A program made the translations under genes and the position numbers. Below are positions 16,406-25,193 of a stretch of 64,000 nt of DNA, piece after piece. Where the stretch lies: assembly GCA_963807735.1 (NCBI GenBank), contig CAWEDI010000026.1:155213-219212 (forward strand), in the 5' to 3' direction. Under the pieces are notes generated by a model. It saw only the letters and a list, made by a program, of their open reading frames with translations. It did not search any database and had not been told where the DNA came from. The stretch's first letter is position 1; each line of letters opens with the position of its first letter. This DNA is from Roseiarcus sp963807735 (lineage in GTDB: Bacteria; Pseudomonadota; Alphaproteobacteria; Rhizobiales; Beijerinckiaceae).

Positions 16406-17938
16406 TCACAGCGGAATGTTGTCGTGCTTCTTCCACGGGTTTTCCAGCTTCTTGTTGCGCAGCATCGCCAGCACGCGCGACAGCCGCTTGCGGGTCGCGT
16501 GCGGCATGATGACCTCGTCGATGTACCCGCGCTCCGCCGCCACAAACGGCGACAGGAAGCGGTCTTCGTATTCCTTGGTGCGCTGCGCGATCTTTATCGG
16601 ATCGTTGAGCTCGCGCCGATAGATGATCTCGACCGCGCCCTTGGCGCCCATGACCGCGATCTGCGCGGTCGGCCAGGCTAGGTTGATGTCGCCGCGCAGA
16701 TGTTTGGACGCCATCACGTCATAGGCGCCGCCGAACGCCTTGCGGGTGATGACCGTCACCTTCGGCACCGTCGCCTCGGCGTAGGCGAACAGCAGCTTGG
16801 CGCCATGTTTGATGAGGCCGCCATATTCCTGAGCGGTGCCGGGCAGGAAGCCCGGCACGTCGACGAAAGTGACGATGGGCACGTTGAAGCAATCGCAGAA
16901 GCGCACGAACCGCGCCGCCTTGCGCGAGGCGTCGCTGTCGAGCACGCCGGCGAGCGCCAGCGGCTGGTTGGCGACGATTCCAACCGTCGTGCCTTCGATG
17001 CGCGCGAAGCCGGTGACGATGTTCTTGGCGTGCGTCTCCTGAATCTCGAAGAAATCGCCCTCGTCGGCGATCTTCAGGATCAGCTCCTTGATGTCGTAAG
17101 GCTTATTGGGATTTGCCGGCACCAAAGTGTCGAGCGACATGTCGATCCGGTCGGGATCGTCGAATGAAGGCAGGCGCGGCGGCTGTTCGAGATTGGAGGC
17201 GGGGAGGAAATCGATCAAGCGGCGCATTTGCAGCAGCGCTTCGACGTCGTTATCGTAGGCGCGGTCGGCGATCGAGGAGCGCGTCGTGTGGACCAGCGCA
17301 CCGCCGAGTTCCTCGGCAGTGACGGTCTCGTTGGTGACGGTCTTCACCACGTCGGGGCCGGTGACGAACATGTAGCTGGTGTCGCGCACCATGAAGATGA
17401 AGTCGGTCATCGCCGGCGAATAGACGTCGCCGCCCGCGCACGGACCCATGATAACCGAGATCTGCGGGATGACGCCCGAAGCGAGCACGTTGCGCTGGAA
17501 AACTTCGCCATAGCCGCCAAGCGCGGCGACGCCCTCCTGGATGCGCGCCCCGCCGGCGTCGAACAGCCCGATGATCGGGGCGCGGTTCTTGATCGCCATG
17601 TCCTGGATCTTGGTGATCTTCCGCGCGTGCTCCTCGCTTAAGCTGCCGCCGAACACGGTGAAGTCCTTGGCGAACACGAAGACCGTGCGGCCGTTGACGG
17701 TGCCCCAGCCGGTCACCACGCCGTCGCCCGGCATTTTCTCCTCGGCCATGCCGAAATCCGTGCAGCGGTGCTCGACGAACATGTCGAACTCCTCGAACAA
17801 ATCGCGGTCGAGCAGCAGCTCGACGCGTTCCCGCGCGGTGAGCTTGCCTTTGGCGTGCTGGGCGTCGATGCGCCGTTGGCCGCCGCCGAGCCGCGCCTGC
17901 TCGCGGCGTTCGTCGAGGCGGGCGAGAATGTCCTTCAA
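16406..17938 (-). CDS. pccB: Propionyl-CoA carboxylase beta subunit
   Basis: 510-residue carboxyltransferase subunit that moves CO2 from biotin to propionyl-CoA to give methylmalonyl-CoA. Recognised from the N-terminus (LDERREQARLGGGQRRIDAQ, then HAKGKLTARERVELLLD), HRCTDFGMAEEKMPGDGVVT and the CoA-binding loops GLFDAGGARIQEGV, MGPCAGGDVYSPAMTDF, DVPGFLPGTAQEYGG, and the C-terminal KKHDNIPL typical of PccB. The biotin carboxylase partner (pccA) is not in the window. Provides entry of odd-chain and branched acyl units into the TCA cycle. Full length, single gene. Confidence 0.95.
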   Translation of the reverse strand: MKDILARLDERREQARLGGGQRRIDAQHAKGKLTARERVELLLDRDLFEEFDMFVEHRCTDFGMAEEKMPGDGVVTGWGTVNGRTVFVFAKDFTVFGGSLSEEHARKITKIQDMAIKNRAPIIGLFDAGGARIQEGVAALGGYGEVFQRNVLASGVIPQISVIMGPCAGGDVYSPAMTDFIFMVRDTSYMFVTGPDVVKTVTNETVTAEELGGALVHTTRSSIADRAYDNDVEALLQMRRLIDFLPASNLEQPPRLPSFDDPDRIDMSLDTLVPANPNKPYDIKELILKIADEGDFFEIQETHAKNIVTGFARIEGTTVGIVANQPLALAGVLDSDASRKAARFVRFCDCFNVPIVTFVDVPGFLPGTAQEYGGLIKHGAKLLFAYAEATVPKVTVITRKAFGGAYDVMASKHLRGDINLAWPTAQIAVMGAKGAVEIIYRRELNDPIKIAQRTKEYEDRFLSPFVAAERGYIDEVIMPHATRKRLSRVLAMLRNKKLENPWKKHDNIPL

Positions 17939-18134
17939 GGCGCGGGCTCCGGATTCGTGGCGAAAATACGGCTGTTCCTAGCACGCTCCCTTCGCGCCCG
18001 AAACCGTTGCGATCCTTGGCGTAAGGGATGAGGCGTCTCGGCCGTGCAATGGTCGCCGAATTGTCACTTGCGCTCCGTCATTTCGCCCCCCGCCGTTGAG
18101 ACATCGCGGGCGGCGACGGCGAACGGAGCACGAT

Positions 18135-18482
18135 ATGGCGTTTCTTCAATTGACGCGCGACCAAATGCTGGAGCGCTGCGAGCTCGCGGGCTTCGCCCGC
18201 GTGGTCGCGGTCGGCCGCGCAAGTCCGGATTCGCCCAATCTCGTCAAGCTCGCATTCGTTCGCGTCGTCAAGGGGCCGCCGCGCGAGGAAGGCGGCTTGG
18301 TCCACGTTCGGCTGCACGGCGGGACTTCGGACGGCGACTTCGGCTGGTCGGATTGGTGGGATTACCCCGTCGGCGCGCTGGTAATGACGCATCTCGACTG
18401 GAACGGGCCGGACGAGGTTTACGAGACGACTTGGCCCGGCGCCGTTTCGGAAGTGCACGACGCCATAACCCGCGTGGCTTGA
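18135..18482 (+). CDS. Hypothetical protein (115 aa)
   Basis: Soluble acidic protein starting MAFLQLTRDQMLERCELAGF. An ATG with GGAG 7 bases upstream supports the start. It contains beta-rich stretches (ARVVAVGRASPDS, LVKLAFVRVVKGPP, GLVHVRLHGGT) and a Trp-rich loop (GWSDWWDYPVG). I do not recognise the family. The pattern of a short helix and then about six strands suggests a small beta-barrel. The neighbours on either side are unrelated. Confidence 0.62.
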   Translation: MAFLQLTRDQMLERCELAGFARVVAVGRASPDSPNLVKLAFVRVVKGPPREEGGLVHVRLHGGTSDGDFGWSDWWDYPVGALVMTHLDWNGPDEVYETTWPGAVSEVHDAITRVA

Positions 18483-18571
18483 TGGCGTTGACGCAACGCC
18501 TGCCGGCTCTTACTTTGTCGTCTTAAGGCGATCGGTCCTGCGGCCCGTTTCGGGCGCGGCGGAGGCGAAGT

Positions 18572-19741
18572 TTGAGCGAAACGCTCGAAGAGCTCGACGA
18601 TCTCGAACCGCGGCGTCGTACCGACGAGGCGGGCGAGAGCTTCATGGTCACCTTCGCCGCGGTTGGCGCGCTCGTCCTGCGGGAGATGGACGCCGCCGAG
18701 GCTTCGGTTCCGACGTCGGTGCGGCCGATCTCGATTGACGAGGCGCAAACCCTGCTGCGCGGCCCGACCGCCCCCGCCCCTGCCGACGCTCTCGGCGCGC
18801 CCGCAGCGACGGACGCCGCGTTCATCGCGGCGATCGCCGCGCTGAGCCCGCCGGCCGACGATGCGCCGCCGCGGCTGACGCCGACTTCGCCCGACATGAG
18901 CCAAGTCGCCGCGCCGACGCTGGCCGCTTCGATCTTTGGCGACGAAACGATCGGGTCTTCGGCCCCGCCGGCCAGCTTCGCCACGATGGGTCCCACGGGG
19001 CTGGTCGTTTATGGCGACAATCTCGTCGTTCCGCTCGCGCCCGGGGCCACGCTGACGATTCGTGGCGAAAACGATCTGGTGCTGACCTCCGCCAACGACA
19101 CCGTCGACGTTCTCTCGGGGTCGAGCGTGACGCTCGAGGGCGACGGCGCGAAAGTGAACCTGGCCTCGGGAGACAATGTTTCGCTGAGCGGCGTCGGCTA
19201 CCAGGTGCGGGCGAACGGAACGGACGACGCCGTCTCCGTGCTGGGCGGATCGCAAGCGACGGTCTATGGCGACGGCGTCGCCACCCATGTCACGGCGCCG
19301 GACGCCAGCGTCACGGTGATCGGGTCCGGCGACAAGATAGACTCCGCCGCTGCGGGCGCGAACGTCGTGGTCAGCGGCGGCGCGACGGTCGATTTGACGG
19401 CCGGCGACGTGGTCAACCTGATGGACCTCTCGACGCTGACGGCCCACGGCGCCGGCGCGGCCTATCTCGGCGCCAACGATTATCTTTCGCTGTTCGGCGC
19501 CTATGACGTGTTCGCGCCCGTGATCACCGGTGCCTCCGTGATCGCGGCGTTCAGCGGCAGCGACACGTTGAACCTGCATAGCGACTACGCCAGCGTCGCC
19601 AGTCTGCTGGGCGCTTCGACCCAGGCGCACGGCGCGACGACGCTGCATCTCGACGGCGCCGGCGACACGCTTACGCTGATCGGCCTCGGCAAGCGGGAGC
19701 TGACCGCCCTCGCCGCCGCAAACCACCTCAACCTTTATTAG
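18572..19741 (+). CDS. Large beta-repeat protein, probable type I secretion substrate
   Basis: 389 residues. A TTG start with GGAGG 7 bases upstream gives MSETLEELDDLEPRRR. Residues 1-130 are Ala/Pro/Asp-rich and look disordered. Residues about 140-320 are a run of short beta strands and Gly/Asp turns (SGSSVTLEGDGAKVNLASGD, then SLSGVGYQVRANGTDDAVSV), as in a beta-solenoid or beta-roll. The C-terminal stretch TTLHLDGAGDTLTLIGLGKR and following LTALAAANHLNLY resembles the end of RTX-type proteins exported by type I secretion. There is no N-terminal signal peptide, in keeping with that route. No transporter genes are adjacent. Strongly acidic; possibly binds calcium, although classic GGxGxDxUx nonapeptides are not obvious. 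Confidence 0.68.
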   Translation: MSETLEELDDLEPRRRTDEAGESFMVTFAAVGALVLREMDAAEASVPTSVRPISIDEAQTLLRGPTAPAPADALGAPAATDAAFIAAIAALSPPADDAPPRLTPTSPDMSQVAAPTLAASIFGDETIGSSAPPASFATMGPTGLVVYGDNLVVPLAPGATLTIRGENDLVLTSANDTVDVLSGSSVTLEGDGAKVNLASGDNVSLSGVGYQVRANGTDDAVSVLGGSQATVYGDGVATHVTAPDASVTVIGSGDKIDSAAAGANVVVSGGATVDLTAGDVVNLMDLSTLTAHGAGAAYLGANDYLSLFGAYDVFAPVITGASVIAAFSGSDTLNLHSDYASVASLLGASTQAHGATTLHLDGAGDTLTLIGLGKRELTALAAANHLNLY

Positions 19742-20472
19742 GCCTGGGCGCGCAGCGCGCCGAGTACGAAGGCGGCGGTGAGAAATTCCCGCTTGCGCGC
19801 GGCGCGGCGTCGCGCGGCTTCGTCGTCGACACCCCAGCGCTCGATCTGGAAATCCTCGTCGACATGCGCGGCTTGCCAAGCCGCTTCGGGCGTCATCGCG
19901 CCGCGCGCGACGGCCAACGCGATCAGCGCCGAGCCGGAAAGGCTCGTCAGCGCGTGCAGGGCCGTCAGCGCGAACGGCTCGGCGTAGTCGGCGACGGCCG
20001 CGCGCACAGCTTGCAGCGAAGCCGGGGGCTGCGCGACGTGCATGATCCCCCCCGACAGCACGAAGCGCGCGCCGAGCGTCGCCTCGGCGAAGGCGAGCAC
20101 CGGATCGAAGGCCGCCGCCTGCCGCGCCGCCAGCGCCTCGGGCTCCAGCGCGCGATAACAGACGAGATCGGCCCCGGCGTAGCCGGCGATCTCGTCGATC
20201 GTCGCGGGCATCGCACGCGCCACGCCGTCGAGCGCCGAATTGGCGAGCCGGGTCAGCGGCATCTCCGCGGGCGTCAGGGTTTCGCCCTGGCGCTCCCATT
20301 CCGCCGCCAGCGCTTCCGCCAAAGCGCGCGTCGGCGCGACGAGTTTCGCCTTGGCGGGCGTCAGCGTAGGGCGACCGTCGAGCAGCAAGGCGAAGCCCGT
20401 ATCCGTTTCGCCGACGCTTGCGGTCTTGTAAAAGCGCTTGATCCCGGCTCGCCGCGCGTCGGCGTCAGGCAT
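19738..20472 (-). CDS. ATP12-family F1-ATPase assembly chaperone
   Basis: 244 residues matching ATP12 chaperones, which in alphaproteobacteria and mitochondria assist assembly of the F1 alpha subunit. Seen: KRFYKTASVGETDTGFALLL at the N-terminus, DGRPTLTPAKAKLVAPTRAL, EWERQGETLTPAEMPLTRLA and the C-terminal QIERWGVDDEAARRRAARKR, all family-typical. Last gene of a crcB-rluC-atp12 operon; its start overlaps the rluC stop by 8 bases. Its end overlaps the convergent beta-repeat gene by 4 bases. Confidence 0.93.
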   Translation of the reverse strand: MPDADARRAGIKRFYKTASVGETDTGFALLLDGRPTLTPAKAKLVAPTRALAEALAAEWERQGETLTPAEMPLTRLANSALDGVARAMPATIDEIAGYAGADLVCYRALEPEALAARQAAAFDPVLAFAEATLGARFVLSGGIMHVAQPPASLQAVRAAVADYAEPFALTALHALTSLSGSALIALAVARGAMTPEAAWQAAHVDEDFQIERWGVDDEAARRRAARKREFLTAAFVLGALRAQA

Positions 20473-21520
20473 CGGGGGCGTCCTCGATGGGATCGCGCGA
20501 CGGCGCGACGAAGCCGAACATGTCGAACGCCGTCCGCATGTGCGGCGGCAAGGGCGCAGTCACGTCGATCATCCCGCCGCGCGGATGCGGCAGCACCAGC
20601 CGGCGCGCCATCAGATGCAGTTTCGGTTCGAGCCCCGGCGGCACGGCGCGCAGCGGATCGCTGCGCGCGGGATCGTTGGCCGGGCGACGATTGTATTTGG
20701 GATCGCCGACGATGGGATGGCCGATCGCTTCGCAATGCGCGCGCAATTGATGGGTGCGGCCGGTGATCGGCCGCAGCGACAGCCACGCGAGCCGCGGCCG
20801 CACCTTGTCCACAGTCGCGTAAAGCGTCACCGAATGTTGCGCGTCGGGATCGCCGTGGCGCACGACGCGCATGCGCTCTTTTTCGGCATGGTCTTTGGAC
20901 TTGGCCCCTCGCTCGTCGCCCATCGCTTCGCCCTTGGCGAGAAACAGCGAGATGCGGCCGTTTTCCGGCTTCGGGCAGCCCTCGACCAGCGCCCAATAGG
21001 TCTTCTTCGTCTCGCGGGCGCGGAACAGCGCGCCGAGTTCCGCCGCCATTTTCCGCGATTTGGCGCAAAGCAGCACGCCGGAAGTGTCGCGGTCGAGCCG
21101 ATGCACGAGCACGGGCCGCTCGCCCTTGGCGTCGGCGAGCGCGGCGAGCATGCCGTCGACGTGGCGTTTGGTGCCCGAGCCGCCCTGCGAGGCGAGACCC
21201 CAAGGCTTGTCGAGCACGAGCACGTCGCGATCCTCGAACAGGATCAGCGAGCGCAGGTACTCGGCGTCGGCGGGATTGACGATTGGCGCGGCCTCGGGCG
21301 CACGCTCGGGCAACGTCAACGGTGGGATGCGGACAGCTTGGCCGGCTTCGAGCCGGGTCGAGATCTCGACCCGTTTGCCTTCGACGCGGATCTCGCCCTT
21401 GCGCACGATCTTGTTGAGATGCGATTGCGGCAGCGCAGGATAGCGCCGGCGCATCCAGCGATCGAGCCGCATCCCGCCCTCGTCATCGGCGACCGCGACC
21501 ATTTCGACGCTGCGGGTCAT
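20465..21520 (-). CDS. rluC: RluA-family 23S rRNA pseudouridine synthase
   Basis: 351-residue pseudouridine synthase. An N-terminal S4 RNA-binding domain (about residues 12-70, GGMRLDRWMRRRYPALPQSH) precedes the catalytic domain with HRLDRDTSGVLLCAKS, in which the Asp is the catalytic nucleophile, and RPITGRTHQLRAHCEAIGHP. An S4 plus RluA domain layout is that of RluC/RluD; RluC is the better guess, but the exact target uridines are not determined by sequence. The ATG was chosen because it overlaps the crcB stop (ATGA) and starts the S4 domain; the frame is open further upstream only by chance. Confidence 0.9.
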   Translation of the reverse strand: MTRSVEMVAVADDEGGMRLDRWMRRRYPALPQSHLNKIVRKGEIRVEGKRVEISTRLEAGQAVRIPPLTLPERAPEAAPIVNPADAEYLRSLILFEDRDVLVLDKPWGLASQGGSGTKRHVDGMLAALADAKGERPVLVHRLDRDTSGVLLCAKSRKMAAELGALFRARETKKTYWALVEGCPKPENGRISLFLAKGEAMGDERGAKSKDHAEKERMRVVRHGDPDAQHSVTLYATVDKVRPRLAWLSLRPITGRTHQLRAHCEAIGHPIVGDPKYNRRPANDPARSDPLRAVPPGLEPKLHLMARRLVLPHPRGGMIDVTAPLPPHMRTAFDMFGFVAPSRDPIEDAPDA

Positions 21521-21909
21521 GTGAGGGTCCGCGTCAACGTCAGGGCGCCCCAGAGGCCGAGAACGCCGAACCCCACCGAGCCGAACACATAGACCAAGGC
21601 CGCGCCGTAGGCGTGGCGCTCGATCAACAGCACCGTCTCCAGCGAGAACGTCGAAAAGGTGGTATAGCCGCCGAGGATGCCTGTGGCGACGAACAGCCGC
21701 AGGTGTTGGCTCCACGCGGCGCCCGCCCGGAAGGCGAGCCAGCCGATCAGGAAACCCATCACCATGGAGCCGGTTATGTTGATGATCGGCGTCGCCCAGG
21801 GGTAGTCGGTCCCGAACGCTTTCGGGATCGCGTTGTTCAGGATATGCCGCGCGACGCCGCCGAGACCGGCGCCGAGAAACACGATGACATAGGGACTTGC
21901 GGCGTTCAT
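21517..21909 (-). CDS. crcB: Fluoride exporter CrcB
   Basis: 130-residue protein with four membrane helices that forms a dimeric fluoride channel in the inner membrane. Motifs: FLGAGLGGVARHILN near the N-terminus, NITGSMVMGFLIGW, and GGYTTFSTFSLETVLL, which contains the Thr/Phe residues lining the fluoride path. First gene of a three-gene operon with rluC and atp12. I did not see a clear fluoride riboswitch in the 100 bases upstream. Confidence 0.94.
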   Translation of the reverse strand: MNAASPYVIVFLGAGLGGVARHILNNAIPKAFGTDYPWATPIINITGSMVMGFLIGWLAFRAGAAWSQHLRLFVATGILGGYTTFSTFSLETVLLIERHAYGAALVYVFGSVGFGVLGLWGALTLTRTLT

Positions 21910-22011
21910 GGCGCGCTTCTAGCGCCGCATCTTGCGTCGGGCAAACCCTGACGCCGATCAAAGCCAAGACACAAAAGACGCGCTAGACCCGCGCGAACAG
22001 GAGAACGCAAC

Positions 22012-22401
22012 ATGCAAGGCCATTTTCACGCCGTCGTCTGGATCGATCACCGCGAGGCGCGCGTGTTCCACTTCAACGCCGAGGATGCGGAGAAGCACGT
22101 GATCCATCCGGAAGGCTCGGACAAGGAGCGCCGGCGCGAGAAACATTCCGGCCACGCGGGCCCCGACAACGAGCACTTCCTCGAAGCGGTGACGCTCGCC
22201 ATCGCCGACGCCGGCGCCATCCTGGTTACGGGCCCGGGCACGGAGAAGAGCGAATTGCTGAAGCACATCGAGCGCAAACACCCGCGCCTCAAGGGCGCGA
22301 TCGAAGCCGTCGAGACCGCCGACCATCCGACCGACAACGAGCTCGTCGCGCACGCGCGCAAGTCGCTCGCGGCGGCGGACCGGATGCGACCGCAGGTCTG
22401 A
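22012..22401 (+). CDS. Putative translational machinery protein (eRF1/Dom34-like small family)
   Basis: 129 residues starting HFHAVVWIDHREARVFHFNA, with VTLAIADAGAILVTGPGTEK and HPRLKGAIEAVETADHPTDN. This pattern matches the small bacterial family annotated as translational machinery protein, related to the eRF1/Dom34 fold; its function is not established. AGGAG lies 9 bases upstream of the ATG. Soluble, with no signal peptide. It stands alone between crcB (divergent) and the YCII-type gene (convergent). Confidence 0.78.
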   Translation: MQGHFHAVVWIDHREARVFHFNAEDAEKHVIHPEGSDKERRREKHSGHAGPDNEHFLEAVTLAIADAGAILVTGPGTEKSELLKHIERKHPRLKGAIEAVETADHPTDNELVAHARKSLAAADRMRPQV

Positions 22402-22416
22402 GCCGCGCGGCGTGGC

Positions 22417-22776
22417 TCAGGCGAAATCCTCCATCTCGAAAAACGGACGGATTTCGATCTCCGAGGGGCCGGGCATCGGATTGGGGCATTGTTTGACCCA
22501 ATCGATCGCCTCGTCCAAGCTCGCCACGTTCCAGACCCAGAACCCCGCCACAAGCTCGCTGGTCGCCGCGAACGGGCCGGGCGTGACTTTCCGGTCCACG
22601 CCGTCGAACGCCACGCGCACCCCCAAGCGGCTCGGCTTGACGCCGCCGCCGTCGAGTATGACGCCGGCCTCGATCAGCTTCTGATTGAACGCGCCCATCT
22701 CCGCCAGCAGTTCCGGGGTCGGCATCTTGCCGGCCTCGGAATCGGCGGTCGCCTTCACGATGACCAACACCCGCAT
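22417..22776 (-). CDS. YCII-related (DGPF-domain) protein
   Basis: 119 residues beginning MRVLVIVKATADSEAGKMPT, with GGGVKPSRLGVRVAFD, VTPGPFAATSELVAGFW and a C-terminal IEIRPFFEMEDF. This is the YCII-related dimeric alpha-beta barrel family (DGPFxETKE type), often encoded with sigma factors or VOC proteins. The role is unclear; distant relatives are dehalogenase-like. Third gene of a VOC-VOC-YCII operon with gaps of 7 and 13 bases. The ATG giving the compact family N-terminus was preferred to an upstream one that overlaps the preceding gene. Confidence 0.82.
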   Translation of the reverse strand: MRVLVIVKATADSEAGKMPTPELLAEMGAFNQKLIEAGVILDGGGVKPSRLGVRVAFDGVDRKVTPGPFAATSELVAGFWVWNVASLDEAIDWVKQCPNPMPGPSEIEIRPFFEMEDFA

Positions 22777-22783
22777 GTTCGCC

Positions 22784-23554
22784 TCACCGTCTCGGCGCGA
22801 CGAGGCCGAACATGGCGCCTTCATGATCGACGCATTGCGTCGCCCACATGCCGCCCGGCACTTCCTGCGGGCCGTGCAGCACTTTGCCGCCCTTCTCCGT
22901 CACCCGCGCCGCCGCGGCGTCGGCCGCCTCGACATTGAAGTAGTAGAGCCAGCACGGCCCCGGACCCTGCGGCGATTTCGACATGATCCCGCCCTGCTGG
23001 CCGCCGATGTCAAACAGCCGATAGACGCCCATCGGCCCCATGTCGAACTGGGTCGCCTCCGTCCAGCCGAACTGGCTGGCGTAGAAATCGAACGCGGCCT
23101 TGCCATCGGCGGCGTGCAATTCGCGCCAACCGACGAGCCCGGAAGTCTCCGGCGGCGGCGCGGGCGGCGGATTGCCGCCCGCGTCGCGGAACAGCGCGAA
23201 CGCCGCCCCTTGCGGATCGGTGACGATGGCGAAGCGGCCGACGTTGGGAATGTCCATCGGCGGCCGCATCGCGTGGCCGCCCGCCGCCTTCAGTTTATCC
23301 GCGGCGGCGTCGACGTTCTCCACATAGACGTAGCCCGTCCAGCAGGAGGGCGCGCCCATGGCTTTCGCTTCCGGAGGCGTGGTCAGCATGCCCGCGACGC
23401 CGTATCCGCCGATCGAGGCGATCTGATACGGAAAGCCGGCCATGCCGCTTTCCGCGATATCCCAGCCGACGACATGGCGATAAAAGCCGACCGCCGTCGG
23501 GAGATTGTCGCCCATCCACTCATACCAAACGAATTTACCGGTGTTGCCGCTCAT
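22784..23554 (-). CDS. VOC-family protein with two glyoxalase-like modules
   Basis: 256 residues made of two consecutive VOC (betaalphabetabetabeta) halves: first half GKFVWYEWMGDNLPTAVGFY through PQGAAFALFRDAGG, second half GLVGWRELHAADGKAAFDFY through DHEGAMFGLVAPR. Metal ligands of the His/Glu type are only partly evident (Glu in YEWMG and in WRELHA), so catalytic activity is uncertain. Such proteins are often annotated as glyoxalase or bleomycin resistance-like. The ATG is preceded by GGAGGAGAG. It lies between another VOC gene and a YCII gene in one operon. Confidence 0.85.
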   Translation of the reverse strand: MSGNTGKFVWYEWMGDNLPTAVGFYRHVVGWDIAESGMAGFPYQIASIGGYGVAGMLTTPPEAKAMGAPSCWTGYVYVENVDAAADKLKAAGGHAMRPPMDIPNVGRFAIVTDPQGAAFALFRDAGGNPPPAPPPETSGLVGWRELHAADGKAAFDFYASQFGWTEATQFDMGPMGVYRLFDIGGQQGGIMSKSPQGPGPCWLYYFNVEAADAAAARVTEKGGKVLHGPQEVPGGMWATQCVDHEGAMFGLVAPRR

Positions 23555-23567
23555 GGGACTCTCCTCC

Positions 23568-24023
23568 TCAAATCTCGCCGGCGCTTTCGAGCGTGGCGAT
23601 GTCAAGCTTATTCATTTTCATAACTTCAGTGAACACGTGGGAGCCGCGCGAAAGTAAGGCGGGAAGCGCGCGCGGGACGATTTGCCAACTCAAACCAAAT
23701 TTATCGGTTAGCCAGCCGCAGCGGCCGGGCGCGCCGCCCTCGGCGAGCCGGTTCCAGAAATAGTCGATTTCGGTCTGGTCGGCGCAATCGACGACGAGGG
23801 ATACGGCAGGCGAAAACTTGTGCATCGGGCCGCCGTTCAGCCCCAGAAAGCGCCGGCCGCGCAGCTCGAAAGCGACGGTGAGCACCGGCGCCTCGGGCGA
23901 GGGTCGCATAATCTGCGTCACACGACCGTCTTCGAAAATATCGAGGTAATGACGCGCCGCGGCCTCGGCCTGGTCGTCGAACCACAGACAGGTGGCGATG
24001 TCGGGCGGCGGCGCGGAGGTCAT
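23568..24023 (-). CDS. PhnB-like VOC protein (3-demethylubiquinone methyltransferase-like domain)
   Basis: 151 residues: IATCLWFDDQAEAAARHYLD, VLTVAFELRGRRFLGLNGGP and FSPAVSLVVDCADQTEIDYF, with WLTDKFGLSWQIVP. This is the PhnB/YjdN branch of the VOC fold. These small dimeric proteins have no settled function. First gene of the three-gene operon; the near-perfect palindrome 30 bases upstream of its start probably controls the operon. Confidence 0.85.
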   Translation of the reverse strand: MTSAPPPDIATCLWFDDQAEAAARHYLDIFEDGRVTQIMRPSPEAPVLTVAFELRGRRFLGLNGGPMHKFSPAVSLVVDCADQTEIDYFWNRLAEGGAPGRCGWLTDKFGLSWQIVPRALPALLSRGSHVFTEVMKMNKLDIATLESAGEI

Positions 24024-24052
24024 CGTCGCTTCCTTCGGGTCAGGGAAATTTT

Positions 24053-24072
24053 CATACCGACTAGTTGGTATG
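24053..24072. promoter_or_regulatory. Palindromic operator upstream of the VOC/YCII operon
   Basis: CATACCGACTAGTTGGTATG pairs in 9 of 10 positions around its centre. This is the size and symmetry expected for a dimeric repressor of TetR or HxlR type. It lies 30 bases before the PhnB-like gene and about 88 bases before the NDUFA9-like gene on the other strand, so it may act on either or both. No regulator gene is adjacent. Confidence 0.6.
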
Positions 24073-24159
24073 ATTGCAAGCCCGATTCCTTGTCCCTATA
24101 CAGCGCGCGCGGCTTCGCCTATGGAGGCGCCGGTTCCGTAGATTGCGAGGAAGGGGCGC

Positions 24160-25167
24160 ATGGCCGAGTTTCCCGAAGCCTGCGATCGTCTGGCGACCGT
24201 CTTCGGCGGTTCGGGGTTCATCGGCCGCTATATCGTGCGCGCCTTCGCCCGCGCCGGCTGGCGGGTGCGCGTCGCCGTGCGCCGGCCTGATCTCGCCGGA
24301 TTCCTGACCACCTATGGCGTCGTCGGCCAGGTTCAGCCTGTACAGGCGAATGTGCGCTATCCCGCCTCGGTCGAGTCGGCGGCCGACGGGGCCGAAGTCG
24401 TCGTCAACGTCTCCGGCGTCCGGCGCGAATCCGGTCGGCAGAGTTTTGACGCGGTGCACGCCTATGGCGCGGAGACGATCGCTCGCGCCGCTCGGGCGGC
24501 GGGCGCTCGCTCGCTGGTGCATGTTTCGGGTCTCGGCGCCGACGCGCGCTCGACAAATTCTTACATCGCCAGCAAGGGACGCGGCGAGCAGGCGGCGCGG
24601 CAGGCGTTCGCCGAGGCGGTGATCCTGCGGCCGTCCGTAGTGTTCGGCCCGGAAGACGAATTCTTCAACCGATTCGCCGATCTGGCCCGCTTTCTCCCCG
24701 CGCTGCCGGCGTTCGCAGAAGGAACCGCGAAATTGCAGCCGGTCTATGTCGGCGACATCGCCCTCGCGGCGGCCGAGGCGATGGGGACCGGCCTGACGCC
24801 GGGCGCGACTTACGAACTCGGCGGCCCCGAGACCATGTCGCTCATCGAGGCGATGAATTTGGCGCTGCGGTTCGCCGAGCGGAAGCGCCCGGTCGTGGCT
24901 GTTCCCTACGCGCCGTCGCGCTGGATCGCGCGCGCCACCGAAATCGCCAGCGCCGTGTCGCTTGGCCTGTTCCCCGAGCTGCTGACAACCACCCGCGATC
25001 AAGTCGATCTGTTGCGCCAGGACAATGTCGTCTCGGAGCGGGCAATCGCCGAGGGGCGCACGTTCGCCGGTCTCGGCATTGCGCCGCGCGGCGTCGAGGC
25101 GATCCTGCCGAGCTATATTACGCGCTATCGCAAGACCGGCCAGTTCGCCTCGAACCGCTTCGCCTGA
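24160..25167 (+). CDS. NDUFA9-like NAD(P)-binding protein
   Basis: 335-residue atypical short-chain dehydrogenase of the complex I NDUFA9 subunit type. The Rossmann motif reads VFGGSGFIGRYIVRAFARAG, followed by VRVAVRRPD. Later come ARSLVHVSGLGADARS, ILRPSVVFGPEDEFFNRFAD, QPVYVGDIALAAAEAM and YELGGPETMSL. In alphaproteobacteria such genes are common but often lie apart from the nuo operon, as here; a role as a complex I assembly or accessory factor, or in quinone or lipid metabolism, is inferred from the family. The ATG follows GGAAGGGG. DUF2093 follows. Confidence 0.88.
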   Translation: MAEFPEACDRLATVFGGSGFIGRYIVRAFARAGWRVRVAVRRPDLAGFLTTYGVVGQVQPVQANVRYPASVESAADGAEVVVNVSGVRRESGRQSFDAVHAYGAETIARAARAAGARSLVHVSGLGADARSTNSYIASKGRGEQAARQAFAEAVILRPSVVFGPEDEFFNRFADLARFLPALPAFAEGTAKLQPVYVGDIALAAAEAMGTGLTPGATYELGGPETMSLIEAMNLALRFAERKRPVVAVPYAPSRWIARATEIASAVSLGLFPELLTTTRDQVDLLRQDNVVSERAIAEGRTFAGLGIAPRGVEAILPSYITRYRKTGQFASNRFA

Positions 25168-25193
25168 GCTAAGGACCGCCCTACGAGGGAAAC

